In this document: positions 7,280 through 15,909 of the stretch, piece after piece
Layout: each line of letters starts with the position of its first letter
Position numbering within the stretch: position 1 is the first letter of the stretch
Assembly (NCBI GenBank): GCA_046541875.1
Contig: JBKHCL010000010.1
Span: 1-53,723, forward strand
Source: CAZFPT01 sp046541875
Lineage (GTDB): Bacteria > Planctomycetota > Phycisphaerae > SM23-33
Direction: 5' to 3'
DNA: 53,723 nt
Translations under genes and position numbers: made by a program
The notes under the pieces: model-generated
Told to the model about the DNA's origin: nothing
Databases searched by the model: none
Seen by the model: the letters and a program-made list of their open reading frames with translations, nothing else

Positions 7280-8647
7280 ATGACAGGGTACGAAAGTGAG
7301 AGCACCGGCGCCAAGTCCATCAGGGATGAGTCCGGCCGGGAGCGGATCGAGCTTCGCAGTGATTGGAAGGTGAAGGTCCTGGGGGCGATTCTGCTTGTTT
7401 CCGGGGCCGTTGCCTTGGTTGTCGGGTTGGTGTCCGGTGTTCCCGAGCTGTTCAGCGATGAGATCGACGTGATCAAACTCGTCTGGGCTTGCTGTATGTT
7501 CCTTATTGCAGGGGGGTGCACTTTCGCGGGGCTCATTCTACTTCGCGGTGGGTTGATCGCCGATGAGGTCGGGCTCCACAACCGTCTTTTCGGGTTCAGG
7601 CGGCTGTTGGTGGGCTGGGACGACGTCGCGGGCTTTCGCTACCGTACGAACGACAGGGCCCTGAAGCTGTACACCGCCAGGGGGACGATCCGCCGGCTGT
7701 TGGGTAGTAGCTCTCTGCCAGTTGTCGGGATTCGTCGCCTCTGGGCACGTGCCCGGTGGAGCAGCGGTCGACGCCCCATTCCGCGAATGTCACGGACGAG
7801 CGGTGTCGCATGGGGGGTTGTTGTGGGGTTGGTCATCCTGGCCGCAGCAGCGGTGCTCTGGGTGGTCAGCGAGGAGAAGGACGGTTGGGTGGTCAATGGC
7901 GGGCAGGGAATCATCGCGTCCATTGGCCTTCTCGTGGTGGTGTTGTCGCTTCGGCGCTGGGTGAGGGTCTGGTACGCCACGCCGGACGGGTTGATCGGCC
8001 CGGGCGCGTCGCGGGAGCGGTTCGTGAGTTGGGAAGACATTCACACCATCTCGCTGGTTTCCCGCGATACCTTATTTCGGCGGATATTCGAGGACGACGC
8101 TACGGATACCGAAAGTGGACGGTTGGTCCGTGTCGAAACCCGCGACCGACGCTTTCGGCTGATCCTGACGGAGGATCCGGGCTGGCGCATGGAGCGGCTT
8201 CTGGTGCGACGTGCCCGGCAGGCTGCGGTGTTCGTGGAAAACACCGGCGACATCTTCCCGCCGACGAGTATGACCTCGCTGGACATGGCTGAGGGGTTGG
8301 CCAGACGCGCTCGCGCCGCCGCCCGTAACCGCATGCTCACGGCAGGGGGGTATTTCGTCGGGTTGCTTGGGACGCTGGCGGCTTTGGCTTGGCTGTGCAA
8401 GGGGTTCTTCGAGGACGGACTGGGCGCATCCGTATCGGGACTCTCTTTCCTACTGTTCACGCTGGCGTTCGGCTTGGCGGTGTGGACGTGGAAGTCCTGG
8501 AAGCACGCTCGGCTGCTGGCTGCACGGGCCGGCCGCATCGAGGACGACTTCCGCGACCCGGCGCGGCGGGCGGAACTGCTCAGGGCCCGGCAGCGGTTCG
8601 GGATCCGCGGTTTGTGGGCCGCGTCGCCCCGCGAGCAGGAGGACTGA
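7280..8647 (+). CDS. Multi-pass membrane protein with PH-like soluble parts
   Basis: 455 aa, not assigned to a named family. Two N-terminal membrane segments (about 28-50 and 60-85), a soluble stretch with a GWDDVAGFRYR turn, two central segments (about 170-190 and 205-225), a second soluble stretch with a comparable SWEDIHTISLVSR turn, and two C-terminal segments (about 355-375 and 385-405). The pattern of a membrane hairpin followed by a short beta domain with a W-(E/D)-D-I/V motif resembles bacterial PH-like (DUF304/bPH2) proteins, and it occurs twice. The start at 7280 is chosen because the upstream extension overlaps the divergent glycosylase gene. The next gene begins 8 bases later, suggesting co-transcription. 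Confidence 0.7.
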   Translation: MTGYESESTGAKSIRDESGRERIELRSDWKVKVLGAILLVSGAVALVVGLVSGVPELFSDEIDVIKLVWACCMFLIAGGCTFAGLILLRGGLIADEVGLHNRLFGFRRLLVGWDDVAGFRYRTNDRALKLYTARGTIRRLLGSSSLPVVGIRRLWARARWSSGRRPIPRMSRTSGVAWGVVVGLVILAAAAVLWVVSEEKDGWVVNGGQGIIASIGLLVVVLSLRRWVRVWYATPDGLIGPGASRERFVSWEDIHTISLVSRDTLFRRIFEDDATDTESGRLVRVETRDRRFRLILTEDPGWRMERLLVRRARQAAVFVENTGDIFPPTSMTSLDMAEGLARRARAAARNRMLTAGGYFVGLLGTLAALAWLCKGFFEDGLGASVSGLSFLLFTLAFGLAVWTWKSWKHARLLAARAGRIEDDFRDPARRAELLRARQRFGIRGLWAASPREQED

Positions 8648-8655
8648 GATCGCTC

Positions 8656-9237
8656 ATGAAACTACGCATTCGCTACAACGCGCCGGTGTTGCTGACGTTC
8701 TCGCTGATCGCCCTGGCGGTTCACGTGATCGACGCGACAGCCGTCCCGGGTCTGACCGGACGGTGGTTCACGCTGCCGGGATGGTTCGACTGGACCCATG
8801 CCCCCAACTACCTGAGACTGGTCACCTACACCCTCGGCCACAGCGATTGGGAGCACCTGCTGGGCAACCTGCCGATCGTGTTGCTGCTGGGCGCGTTCGT
8901 GGAGGACAAGTACGGCTCTCGGGACATCCTGGCGATGACGCTGGTGACGGCGCTGGTTGCGGCGGTGCTCAACGCGCTGCTGTTTGAGAGCGGGTTGCGG
9001 GGGGCAAGCGGGGTGGTGTTCATGCTCATCGTGCTGGCGTCGTTGGGCAACGTGCGTCGCGGCGAGCTGCCGTTGACGTTCGTGCTGGTGGCGGGTTTTT
9101 TCCTGGCCGGCGAGATTCTCGCATCCCGTCAGCCGGACCGGACGGCCCAGTGGGCGCACATGGTCGGCGGTGTGGTGGGCGGCGTGTTCGGCCTGTTGAT
9201 CGGCCCGCATCGCGGTGGCGGCGGCAGCGGCGAGTAG
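8656..9237 (+). CDS. Rhomboid-family intramembrane serine protease
   Basis: 193 aa, about six membrane segments. Rhomboid hallmarks are in order: GHSDWEHLLGN (the H-x-x-x-N-like region in the second segment), LRGASGVVFML (GxS with the nucleophilic Ser, about residue 118) and WAHMVGGVVGGVFG (catalytic His of the Ser-His dyad). It would cleave membrane-anchored proteins within the bilayer; the substrate cannot be inferred. The ATG lies 8 bases after the preceding stop, and the two genes probably form an operon. Confidence 0.88.
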   Translation: MKLRIRYNAPVLLTFSLIALAVHVIDATAVPGLTGRWFTLPGWFDWTHAPNYLRLVTYTLGHSDWEHLLGNLPIVLLLGAFVEDKYGSRDILAMTLVTALVAAVLNALLFESGLRGASGVVFMLIVLASLGNVRRGELPLTFVLVAGFFLAGEILASRQPDRTAQWAHMVGGVVGGVFGLLIGPHRGGGGSGE

Positions 9238-9258
9238 CCCGCAGCGGGGGTGGTCAGG

Positions 9259-9732
9259 TCAGGTCGGGTCGGCGAGGTCTTCGTCGCCCAGCAGCGTGTA
9301 GCCGTGGCGGGTCAGTGCGTGGCAGGCGAGGGTATGGTCGTCCACGTGCAGGACCATCACCGGGTTGCCGCGGCTGTGCTCGGCGAGAGTGTAGGCGAAG
9401 TGGATGCTCAGCTCGGCCCGCATCAGGAGGCTGCAGACGTCGGTGAGGGTTTCCTGGGTGGGCATTTCCACCAGCAGCACGCTGCTTTCGGTGAAGCGGT
9501 AGTCCTCGCGTCTGAGCATGACCCGTCCTTTGCCCGGGTCGGAGAACACCACGCGCAGGACGGCCCAGTCGGTCGAGTCGATCACGCTCATGCCCATGGT
9601 GACGAGTTCTTCGTCATCGAACATTCGCAGCAGCTCGCCCAGCTGCCCGATGCGATTGACCAGGAAGACGCTGAACTGTGTGGCGAAGGGTTCCTCGTGG
9701 CCTCGTTTGGTCTGTTCTTGTGCGGCTGCCAT
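9259..9732 (-). CDS. ACT-domain-like protein
   Basis: 157 aa, soluble. The region about 20-95 has the beta-alpha-beta-beta pattern of ACT domains (FSVFLVNRIGQLGELLRMF, with the RxGxLxxL motif). A second, weaker ACT-like half follows (about 90-150; VLLVEMPTQETLTDVCSLL). Such stand-alone pairs bind small ligands such as amino acids and are common in planctomycetes without known function. The start at 9732 is preceded by GAGG; an in-frame ATG 15 codons upstream is less likely. The gene lies between plus-strand neighbours and is probably a single unit. Confidence 0.7.
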   Translation of the reverse strand: MAAAQEQTKRGHEEPFATQFSVFLVNRIGQLGELLRMFDDEELVTMGMSVIDSTDWAVLRVVFSDPGKGRVMLRREDYRFTESSVLLVEMPTQETLTDVCSLLMRAELSIHFAYTLAEHSRGNPVMVLHVDDHTLACHALTRHGYTLLGDEDLADPT

Positions 9733-9821
9733 ACACTCGCCTCGTTCTGTGCCCGCCCGACGGGGGGCTGCTCTCATTTTCGGCTTGTCAGGCCCGGCTT
9801 GGCCAAGTAAAAGACGGAATC

Positions 9822-10226
9822 ATGAAACTCTCAGCCATCGTTTCAGGGATGATTGTGGCTGTCGGGCTGACCGGTTGCGTCGAGCGGAAAATGCTCATCA
9901 CGACCGAGCCGGCCGACGCCGTGGTGCAGGTCTCCGACGTCGAAATCGGACGGTCTCCTGTCGAGAAAACCTTCACGTGGTACGGCGATTACGACATCAT
10001 CATCCGCAAGGAAGGCTACGAAACACTCAAGACCCACGCCAACCTCACCCGCCCGTGGTACGAGATTCCGCCGCTGGACTTTTTCTCCGCCATCGCCCCG
10101 TGGACCTACCACGACCGGCGGTATCTGCATTTCAAGCTCGATAAGCTCCAACTGCCCGAGGACGACGAACTCATCCGCCGGGCCGGCGAGATGGAACAGC
10201 GAAACGTCCAGCCCGTCGGCGACTGA
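9822..10226 (+). CDS. PEGA-domain lipoprotein
   Basis: 134 aa. The signal peptide ends in a lipobox, LTGC (Cys 19). The mature part carries one PEGA-like repeat (about 24-65: ITTEPADAVVQVSDVEIGRSPVEKTF then YDIIIRKEGYE), a beta domain often found in surface-anchored proteins. An aromatic-rich tail follows (PWYEIPPLDFFSAIAPWTYHDRRY), typical of the many planctomycete lipoproteins of this kind. It should be lipidated and processed by enzymes including the Lnt encoded at 11299. Partner unknown. Confidence 0.8.
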   Translation: MKLSAIVSGMIVAVGLTGCVERKMLITTEPADAVVQVSDVEIGRSPVEKTFTWYGDYDIIIRKEGYETLKTHANLTRPWYEIPPLDFFSAIAPWTYHDRRYLHFKLDKLQLPEDDELIRRAGEMEQRNVQPVGD

Positions 10227-10236
10227 GCGACGCTGC

Positions 10237-11190
10237 TTACTCGTCGTGGGACCCGGATTCCAGGGCGTCTTCCACCAGTTCGTTGGGGTCCATCGGAACT
10301 TCCGGCTGGGGCCAATGGTCCGGTGCCTCTTGCAGCACACTGCGGAGAATCGCGTCCGAGAGGCGGAACGTCCGCAGAACATCCTGCCGGGTGGCCTGCC
10401 GCTCGATCTCGTTGCCTATCCGTCGGTACAACGTGAATCCGCCGGAATCGATGACGTACACGGCCGCGCCGCCCTTACCGCCGACGGCCCGCCAGGCGAT
10501 TTCCTTACCGCCCTCGATCTGATCGGACGGGCCTCGGTGGTCCATCACGATCTTATGGAACTGGATCACGCCGTCCTTGGGAGGCTGATAGTCGTAGATG
10601 ATCTCGAATTTCGCCTCTGCCTTCTGCCGGGCGACCATCGCCATCACCAGCGGCAACGAGCCTTCGGGGATGTAGTTGTCGCCCGCGCCGGCCTGGGATT
10701 TGAGCCTGCTGTTCTCCACCCGCTGGTTGAGATGGATGCTGCCGTTTTTGAACGTCGTGGTCGTGTCGCTGGTGAGCGTGACGCTGTTGGGCAGGATGTT
10801 CACGCGCCCGGCGTTGTACAGCGAGCTGTCCAGGTGGTTGCTCAACTGCCAGGTCGACCAGTGCCCGTCGCGGTGGTCCCCGATACGGCGAATCGTTACC
10901 TCGATCCCGCGGTAGGTCCCGTCCGTGTCGCGGCGGTGGGCGTAGTAGCTCCAGGCGATCGGTTTGCCGGACTGGGTGGTGATCGTCCAGTGCTCGCGGC
11001 CGGGGCTCCAGAAGGCGTCGGCGCCTTCCTCTTTAAGGGCAGCCATGACTTTGCCGCCGTTCCGCGTGAGTCGGCCGCTGGTGAGTGTCAGTCCCCAGGC
11101 AGCCAATACGCTGGCCACCAGCACCGCGAACATGATGATGCTGATCGTCCGATGTCGGCTGGCAGTGTCCATTTCGTTTTCGCCTCGCAT
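10237..11190 (-). CDS. Hypothetical protein with one N-terminal membrane anchor
   Basis: 317 aa. One hydrophobic segment (about 16-36), then a soluble extracytoplasmic domain without motifs I recognise. It is rich in beta strands and in Arg, Asp and Thr and contains repeated WxxW-type aromatics. The gene is convergent with the PEGA lipoprotein (10 bases between stops). The ATG at 11190 has an AGGA-like site; an ATG six codons later (11172) is equally possible. No function is proposed. Confidence 0.65.
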   Translation of the reverse strand: MRGENEMDTASRHRTISIIMFAVLVASVLAAWGLTLTSGRLTRNGGKVMAALKEEGADAFWSPGREHWTITTQSGKPIAWSYYAHRRDTDGTYRGIEVTIRRIGDHRDGHWSTWQLSNHLDSSLYNAGRVNILPNSVTLTSDTTTTFKNGSIHLNQRVENSRLKSQAGAGDNYIPEGSLPLVMAMVARQKAEAKFEIIYDYQPPKDGVIQFHKIVMDHRGPSDQIEGGKEIAWRAVGGKGGAAVYVIDSGGFTLYRRIGNEIERQATRQDVLRTFRLSDAILRSVLQEAPDHWPQPEVPMDPNELVEDALESGSHDE

Positions 11191-11298
11191 GTCGATATCC
11201 TACGCAGGACGCGGGGCAAATGCAAAGCCTGTTGACCTCGACGCCTCTGGCGGGGAGACTACCTCACCGTCAGATACCCCCGTCGGCTGGAGACCCAC

Positions 11299-13218
11299 GT
11301 GAGCGCGAAAACCGACCAACCCCGAACATCCTCCACCGAGCCTGCGCCGGGATCGCCGCAACGATGGCGCGGCTGGCTGGTCGCCCTGGGACTGATGCTG
11401 CTGAGCGGGGCACTTCTAACGCTCGCCCAGCCGCCGATGGACCTTTGGCCTCTGGCGTACGTCTCGCTGGTTCCGTTCCTCCTGGCCACGAGGCGCATCC
11501 GCTCGGCCCGCGGCGTGATCCTGGCCGGCTGGGTCACCGGAGTGCTGTTCTGGGCGGTCAACCTCCATTGGCTCAGTTGGGTCACCCCCTGGGGCGTGGG
11601 ATACATCGCCGCGGTGCTGTATCTGGCGGTGTATTGGCCGGTGACGGCGTTGCTGATGCGGGCCGCCTTCCGCGCCGGGTGGGCTACGTGGGTGACGCTG
11701 CCGATCTTCTGGGTTGCCCTGGAGTTTGCCCGCGCGTATGTCATCAGCGGGTTTCCGTGGTTCTTCCTGGCCCATACCCAATGGCAGCAGACCGTGCTGA
11801 TCCAGATCGCCGACGCCACGGGTGTCTACGGCGTGTCGTTCTTCGTCGCGATGATCAACGGGCTGGCCTGCGACGCACTGCTCGCCTGGCGGGCGCGACG
11901 CGCGGGCCCAGCCGGCGATGCGCCCAGCCGGCGAAGCCTGATTGCCGGACTCGTCGTGGCGGGGACTCTGCTGGCGGGGCTGCTGGGGTACGGGTTCTTC
12001 CGCCGCATGGAGACCCACGGCGCTGCCCGGCCGGGTCCGGTGGTGGCGGTGGTGCAGCGGGCGTTTCCGATTTCGCTGTGGCATGACACCTCGCGCATGG
12101 AAATGATCGAGGAGTACTACCGCTCGACGCGATACGAGCTGGCCTCCGCGATCGATCCGAACGTGGGTTGCGACCTGGTCGTCTGGCCGGAGACGATCCT
12201 GCCGGCAGGGCTGAACCGGGAGTTTCTCACCATGGACATGGCTGCCCTTTCCGACGAGGACGTCGCTGCCCTGGGCGGGCGAAGCGTGGAGGAGGTCACC
12301 CCCGAGCAGATCGAACGCGGCAGGGTGGGTCTGATGGAGCAGCAGGAGGGGCTGCGCAGCCTGGCCGGGCAGATCGCCCGCCTGGCCCGGCGTTTGGGAT
12401 GCCCGATCCTCGCGGGTGGTTCGACGATCCATCATCGCCCCGACTACCCGCGCCCGATGGACCGCTGGCGCATCCGCAACAGCGTGGTGCTCTTCGACGG
12501 AAACGACCTGCCCGCCGAGGGGGTATACTCCAAGATGCACCTGGTCCCGTTCAGCGAGTACGTTCCCTTCCGGGAAAGCGCCCCGGGGGTCCATCGGACG
12601 TTGCGGTGGTTCGTCCCGGATGTGATGAGTCAGTTGGACTACGGCAGGGAGGTGAGGTTGTTTCCCGTGGTCGGTCAAAACAAGCGGGCTGGCGGCGAAT
12701 GGTCGGCCGCCACGCCGATCTGCTACGAGGGCACGTTCGGGCGCGTCTGTCGCGAGATGGTGATGTCCGAGGGCGGCAAGCGGGCGGACATCCTTCTGAA
12801 CCTCTCCAACGATGGCTGGTTCGCCTTCCCGACCGGGCGCGACGAGTGGAGCGGGTCGGCCGAGCATCCTCAGCACCTGGCACACTACGTGTTTCGCGCC
12901 ATCGAGACGCGCTGCCCGGTGGTCCGCTCGGTGAACACGGGGGTCAGCGCGTCGATCAGTTCCGAGGGAGAACTGCTTTCGGTGCTCTCGCAGGATGGCC
13001 GATGGGCGATGGTCACCGGCGTGTTGCTCCTGGACGGCCGGGACAGCGGGGGGGTGGTGCAGCGGGGGCCTCAGGTACTTGTTGACCGAAGAGTGACGCT
13101 GTATAGTGTCTTCGGCGACGGGTTCGCCATCGTGGTGGGCCTCTCGGCGCTGGGTGCGATGGTCGCGCTCATCGTGCGAGGCAAGCGCGGGTCAAGTCGA
13201 AGGAACGGAGTCACATGA
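11299..13218 (+). CDS. lnt: Apolipoprotein N-acyltransferase
   Basis: 639 aa, longer than the usual 500-550. Lnt transfers the third fatty acid from phospholipid to the N-terminal Cys of lipoproteins in the inner membrane. About seven membrane segments occupy residues 25-240. The nitrilase domain shows the triad Glu 298 (VVWPET), Lys 412 (YSKMHLVPFSEYVPF) and Cys 475 (PICYEGTF). About 45 extra residues rich in Asp, Glu and Gln lie between the Glu and the Lys compared with E. coli. A final segment follows near residue 610. The stop overlaps the next start by four bases, so the pair is translationally coupled. Confidence 0.93.
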   Translation: MSAKTDQPRTSSTEPAPGSPQRWRGWLVALGLMLLSGALLTLAQPPMDLWPLAYVSLVPFLLATRRIRSARGVILAGWVTGVLFWAVNLHWLSWVTPWGVGYIAAVLYLAVYWPVTALLMRAAFRAGWATWVTLPIFWVALEFARAYVISGFPWFFLAHTQWQQTVLIQIADATGVYGVSFFVAMINGLACDALLAWRARRAGPAGDAPSRRSLIAGLVVAGTLLAGLLGYGFFRRMETHGAARPGPVVAVVQRAFPISLWHDTSRMEMIEEYYRSTRYELASAIDPNVGCDLVVWPETILPAGLNREFLTMDMAALSDEDVAALGGRSVEEVTPEQIERGRVGLMEQQEGLRSLAGQIARLARRLGCPILAGGSTIHHRPDYPRPMDRWRIRNSVVLFDGNDLPAEGVYSKMHLVPFSEYVPFRESAPGVHRTLRWFVPDVMSQLDYGREVRLFPVVGQNKRAGGEWSAATPICYEGTFGRVCREMVMSEGGKRADILLNLSNDGWFAFPTGRDEWSGSAEHPQHLAHYVFRAIETRCPVVRSVNTGVSASISSEGELLSVLSQDGRWAMVTGVLLLDGRDSGGVVQRGPQVLVDRRVTLYSVFGDGFAIVVGLSALGAMVALIVRGKRGSSRRNGVT

Positions 13219-14405
13219 ATTCAACGCGATTCAAGGGGATTGGTGCGGTTCTTCTGGTGGCAGCGGCGCTGCAGGTCGGCGGATGCGTCAACGGCAACGA
13301 GAAGGAAGAAACGCTGCAGGTTCGCCCCTCCCAGGCGCTGATCGACGCTCGGACGGTTCTGCTGCAATCGGTGGATGACCAGAATCCCATCGTCCGGGCA
13401 TACGCCCTGGAATCCACAGCCGACCTGCTGGGAAAGGACGCCGGCGGGGCTCTGATGCAGGCACTGAACGACCCGGCCTACAACGTCCGATTCGTCGCGG
13501 CGATGTCCATCGGCGAGATCCGCTACGCACCGGCCCGGGAGAAGCTCCTGGAGATGTCCAAGCCCGTCAAGGGCGTCGGCGAGCCGGACTACCGTGTCCT
13601 CTCGGCCGTCGTGTACGCGCTGACGCAACTGGGCGACGACGAATATACCCGCAAGCTGGCCGGCGGGCTGGCGAGCCTGCTGCGACACCGCGAGCCGGAG
13701 ATCCGGGCGGCCGCCGCGTGGGCGATGGGCGCCATCGGGCATCCCTCGGCGGTGGCCCCGCTGAAGGGCATGGTCAAGGACGAGCAGTCCGACAAGGCCC
13801 GGCAGACGATGATCGAGGCGCTGGCGGTTCTCGGTGAGCAGCGCTACCAGCGGTTCCTCGAAGCGAGCAAGTACTCGGATATGGAAAACCGCGTCTCGGC
13901 CGTCCGCACGATGGGCCGCGTGGGCACCCGCGAGATGGAGGCGGTGCTTTCGGACATGGCGTGGTCCAAGCAGCCCCCGCAGGTGCGGGTAGTGGCGATG
14001 GGCGAGCTGGCCCGACTCGACGCCGGGAGCAAGGAGGGGTTGCAGTACATCCGCCAATGCGTTCGCGGCCCACGCAGGATGCTCGAAGAGGCGATGGCCG
14101 GTCGACGCGAGGTGGAAGACTCGGAGGTTTACGATCTGCAGCAGATGGCCGCCGAGGCGCTGGGCACGACCGACCGGGAGGTCGCCGTCAACGATCTCCA
14201 CCCGCTCCTGAACAGCCCGGACCCTGCCGTTCGTGTGGCGGCTGCCACGTCGGTGATGAAGCTGCTGGCGGGGTATCGCCCGGAGACCAACGCGGGATTG
14301 GGCGAGCAGATAGAGCAACGCGCCGAGGAGATTGAGGCGATCGACGAGGGACGCCTCGACGATGTCCCGGACAAGAAGCTGCAGACCTCCGGAGCGAAGG
14401 ACTGA
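13215..14405 (+). CDS. HEAT-repeat lipoprotein
   Basis: 396 aa. The signal peptide ends with a lipobox VGGC (Cys 24). The rest is a chain of HEAT or PBS-lyase-like helical repeats: NPIVRAYALESTADL, PAYNVRFVAAMSIGEI, EPEIRAAAAWAMGAIG, PPQVRVVAMGELARL and DPAVRVAAATSVMKLL mark the units. It is probably a protein-binding scaffold on the periplasmic side. The start overlaps the lnt stop (ATGA), and it is one of the proteins that Lnt would mature. No enzymatic motif is seen. Confidence 0.85.
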   Translation: MNSTRFKGIGAVLLVAAALQVGGCVNGNEKEETLQVRPSQALIDARTVLLQSVDDQNPIVRAYALESTADLLGKDAGGALMQALNDPAYNVRFVAAMSIGEIRYAPAREKLLEMSKPVKGVGEPDYRVLSAVVYALTQLGDDEYTRKLAGGLASLLRHREPEIRAAAAWAMGAIGHPSAVAPLKGMVKDEQSDKARQTMIEALAVLGEQRYQRFLEASKYSDMENRVSAVRTMGRVGTREMEAVLSDMAWSKQPPQVRVVAMGELARLDAGSKEGLQYIRQCVRGPRRMLEEAMAGRREVEDSEVYDLQQMAAEALGTTDREVAVNDLHPLLNSPDPAVRVAAATSVMKLLAGYRPETNAGLGEQIEQRAEEIEAIDEGRLDDVPDKKLQTSGAKD

Positions 14406-14433
14406 CGCGGATGCTGCCGGGCTGGAAATTTGC

Positions 14434-14461
14434 TTGACTTGGATTTGCCCGAACCTACAAT
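14434..14461 (+). promoter_or_regulatory. Strong sigma-70-like promoter of the mreB-side operon
   Basis: TTGACT (14434-14439) and TACAAT (14456-14461) are 16 bases apart, each one mismatch from consensus. They lie in the 170-base gap before the coiled-coil gene and would give a leader of roughly 105 bases. Confidence 0.7.
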
Positions 14462-14574
14462 CAGCGTCGGTACTGCCCCGCGGCAGCGCAATCATCATAT
14501 TATCTTGACGGTTTGCCAAAGTCAGTGGAGTTCCCGAGCCGCCGATCGGCTCTGTGAGTGTAAGGAGACGTCGC

Positions 14575-15441
14575 TTGAGCATTCTAACGAAGGTATGCAT
14601 CGTCCTGCTGGTTGTTGTGGCGCTGCTGGTCACGCCCATTTTCATCACGCAGGCCACCGTCCCGGCGAACTATCGGATGGCATTCGAGCAGGAACTCCAG
14701 CAGAAGAAAGCCGCCCTGCAGACCGCCCGCCAGTACCAGATCGCCGCGGCCAACGCCCGCGACCAACTGACGCGCATGCAGAAGGCGGCCTCGGCCGGCA
14801 AGGCCGAGCTCCAGCGGGACAAGGCCAGTCTCCAGCGTCAACTCGACGCCAAGGAACTCCGCGTCGCCCAGCTGACCGGCAAGATCGACAATGTCGAACA
14901 ATCGCTGGAAAAGCTGCAGACCTCCTACAACAAGGAAATCGAGTATCGCGACTCGATTGTCGCCCAGCTGAAGTCCACCCAGGAGGAAGTCGACAAGCTG
15001 CGGGCCCAGAACCGCCAGTTGTCCAACTCGCTGCGGCAGGAGCAGTCTCAGGTGGCCCGTCTGCAGAAGGCGCTGAACCTGCAGGAAGAGATCGTCGCCG
15101 AGAAAAACCGCGAGATCGATGAGCTCAACGAGAAAATCGTCCAGTTGCAGCGCACCGGCGCGACGGACGTCGCCAAGGGCGACGACGAAGGAACGGTGGC
15201 GGCCCCGGCGAACATCTCGGGTACGGTCACCAGCGTTCGCGACAATCTCGCGAGCATCAACATCGGCTCGGCCCAGGGCGTCAAAGAAGGCATGAAGCTG
15301 ATGATCTACCGCGGTGATAACTTCGTCGCCTACCTCCGAATCGAGGAGGTCCGGGTGGATCGCGCCGTCGGCGCCGTTGCCGACCAGCGACTCCAGCCGA
15401 TGCAGGACGACAAGGTCGCCTCTCCCTCGGCGTTGGAATAA
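14575..15441 (+). CDS. Membrane-anchored coiled-coil protein with C-terminal beta domain
   Basis: 288 aa from a TTG start at 14575, chosen because AAGGAG lies 7 bases upstream; an in-frame GTG at 14554 would contain that site. One membrane segment (about 4-25), then about 170 residues of heptad-rich coiled coil (about 35-210, Gln/Lys/Glu/Leu). The C-terminal beta domain (about 220-275) contains SVRDNLASINIGSAQGVKEGMKLMIYR, a G-x-x-x-G-V-x-x-G-M turn like the barrels in MreC or FlgT_C. The layout of anchor, coiled coil and barrel resembles MreC, and the gene precedes mreB, so a structural role in the elongation machinery is inferred. Not a recognised named gene. Confidence 0.75.
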   Translation: MSILTKVCIVLLVVVALLVTPIFITQATVPANYRMAFEQELQQKKAALQTARQYQIAAANARDQLTRMQKAASAGKAELQRDKASLQRQLDAKELRVAQLTGKIDNVEQSLEKLQTSYNKEIEYRDSIVAQLKSTQEEVDKLRAQNRQLSNSLRQEQSQVARLQKALNLQEEIVAEKNREIDELNEKIVQLQRTGATDVAKGDDEGTVAAPANISGTVTSVRDNLASINIGSAQGVKEGMKLMIYRGDNFVAYLRIEEVRVDRAVGAVADQRLQPMQDDKVASPSALE

Positions 15442-15450
15442 GGAGGCACC

Positions 15451-15663
15451 ATGACCCAGATGCAACAGAACGCCCCGGTTGTCGAAGTCAAACCGCAGGC
15501 GAACATCTACACCGTGCTCGTACTGGTCGCACTGATCGCCCTGATCGCAACAGCCGCGATTGTGGTGATGAACCTGACCAACTCCGTCGCCGACGGCGGA
15601 TACGGGTTGGAATTCGGCGACCTGTTCAAACCACTCACCGACCCGCTTGCGGGTGCCCGGTAG
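15451..15663 (+). CDS. Small single-pass membrane protein
   Basis: 70 aa. A polar N-terminus (about 1-18) with repeated Gln and Val, one long hydrophobic segment (about 19-42, TVLVLVALIALIATAAIVVM) and a short Gly/Asp-rich tail. The start lies 9 bases after the preceding stop and behind AAGGAGG, a strong ribosome site. The position between the coiled-coil protein and mreB suggests a partner of one of them. No homologue is recognised. Confidence 0.75.
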   Translation: MTQMQQNAPVVEVKPQANIYTVLVLVALIALIATAAIVVMNLTNSVADGGYGLEFGDLFKPLTDPLAGAR

Positions 15664-15676
15664 CGAAACCCACACC

Positions 15677-15840
15677 GACGGCCGGCGTTCAAGACGTCGG
15701 CCGTCGCTGTATAGCAGGCCATCACCTCCCCGCCGACCCCGGCGCGGTGCAGCGGGCAGGGAAGTCCCGCGGTGAACGGGGCAGGGGAGTTCGCTCCCGA
15801 CCGTTCCCAGCAAAACAGGCTGGACCGGAACATTCCGGTC
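15677..15840 (+). promoter_or_regulatory. Structured leader before mreB: four hairpins
   Basis: Within the 246 bases between the small membrane gene and mreB there are four inverted repeats. GACGGCCGGCG and CGTCGGCCGTC lie at 15677-15705 (one mismatch). GCGGG and CCCGC lie at 15752-15770. GGGAG-TTCG-CTCCC at 15785-15798 has a UUCG-type loop. GACCGGAA-CA-TTCCGGTC lies at 15823-15840. None is followed by a T run, so a plain terminator is unlikely. RNA processing or stability control, or an operator at the last palindrome, are possible. Confidence 0.45.
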
Positions 15841-15909
15841 AGCCGACAAGACAAGAAGAGATAACGGACTATTTCTACCGGCATCGACGCCACATAGGAA
15901 ATCGCGGCC

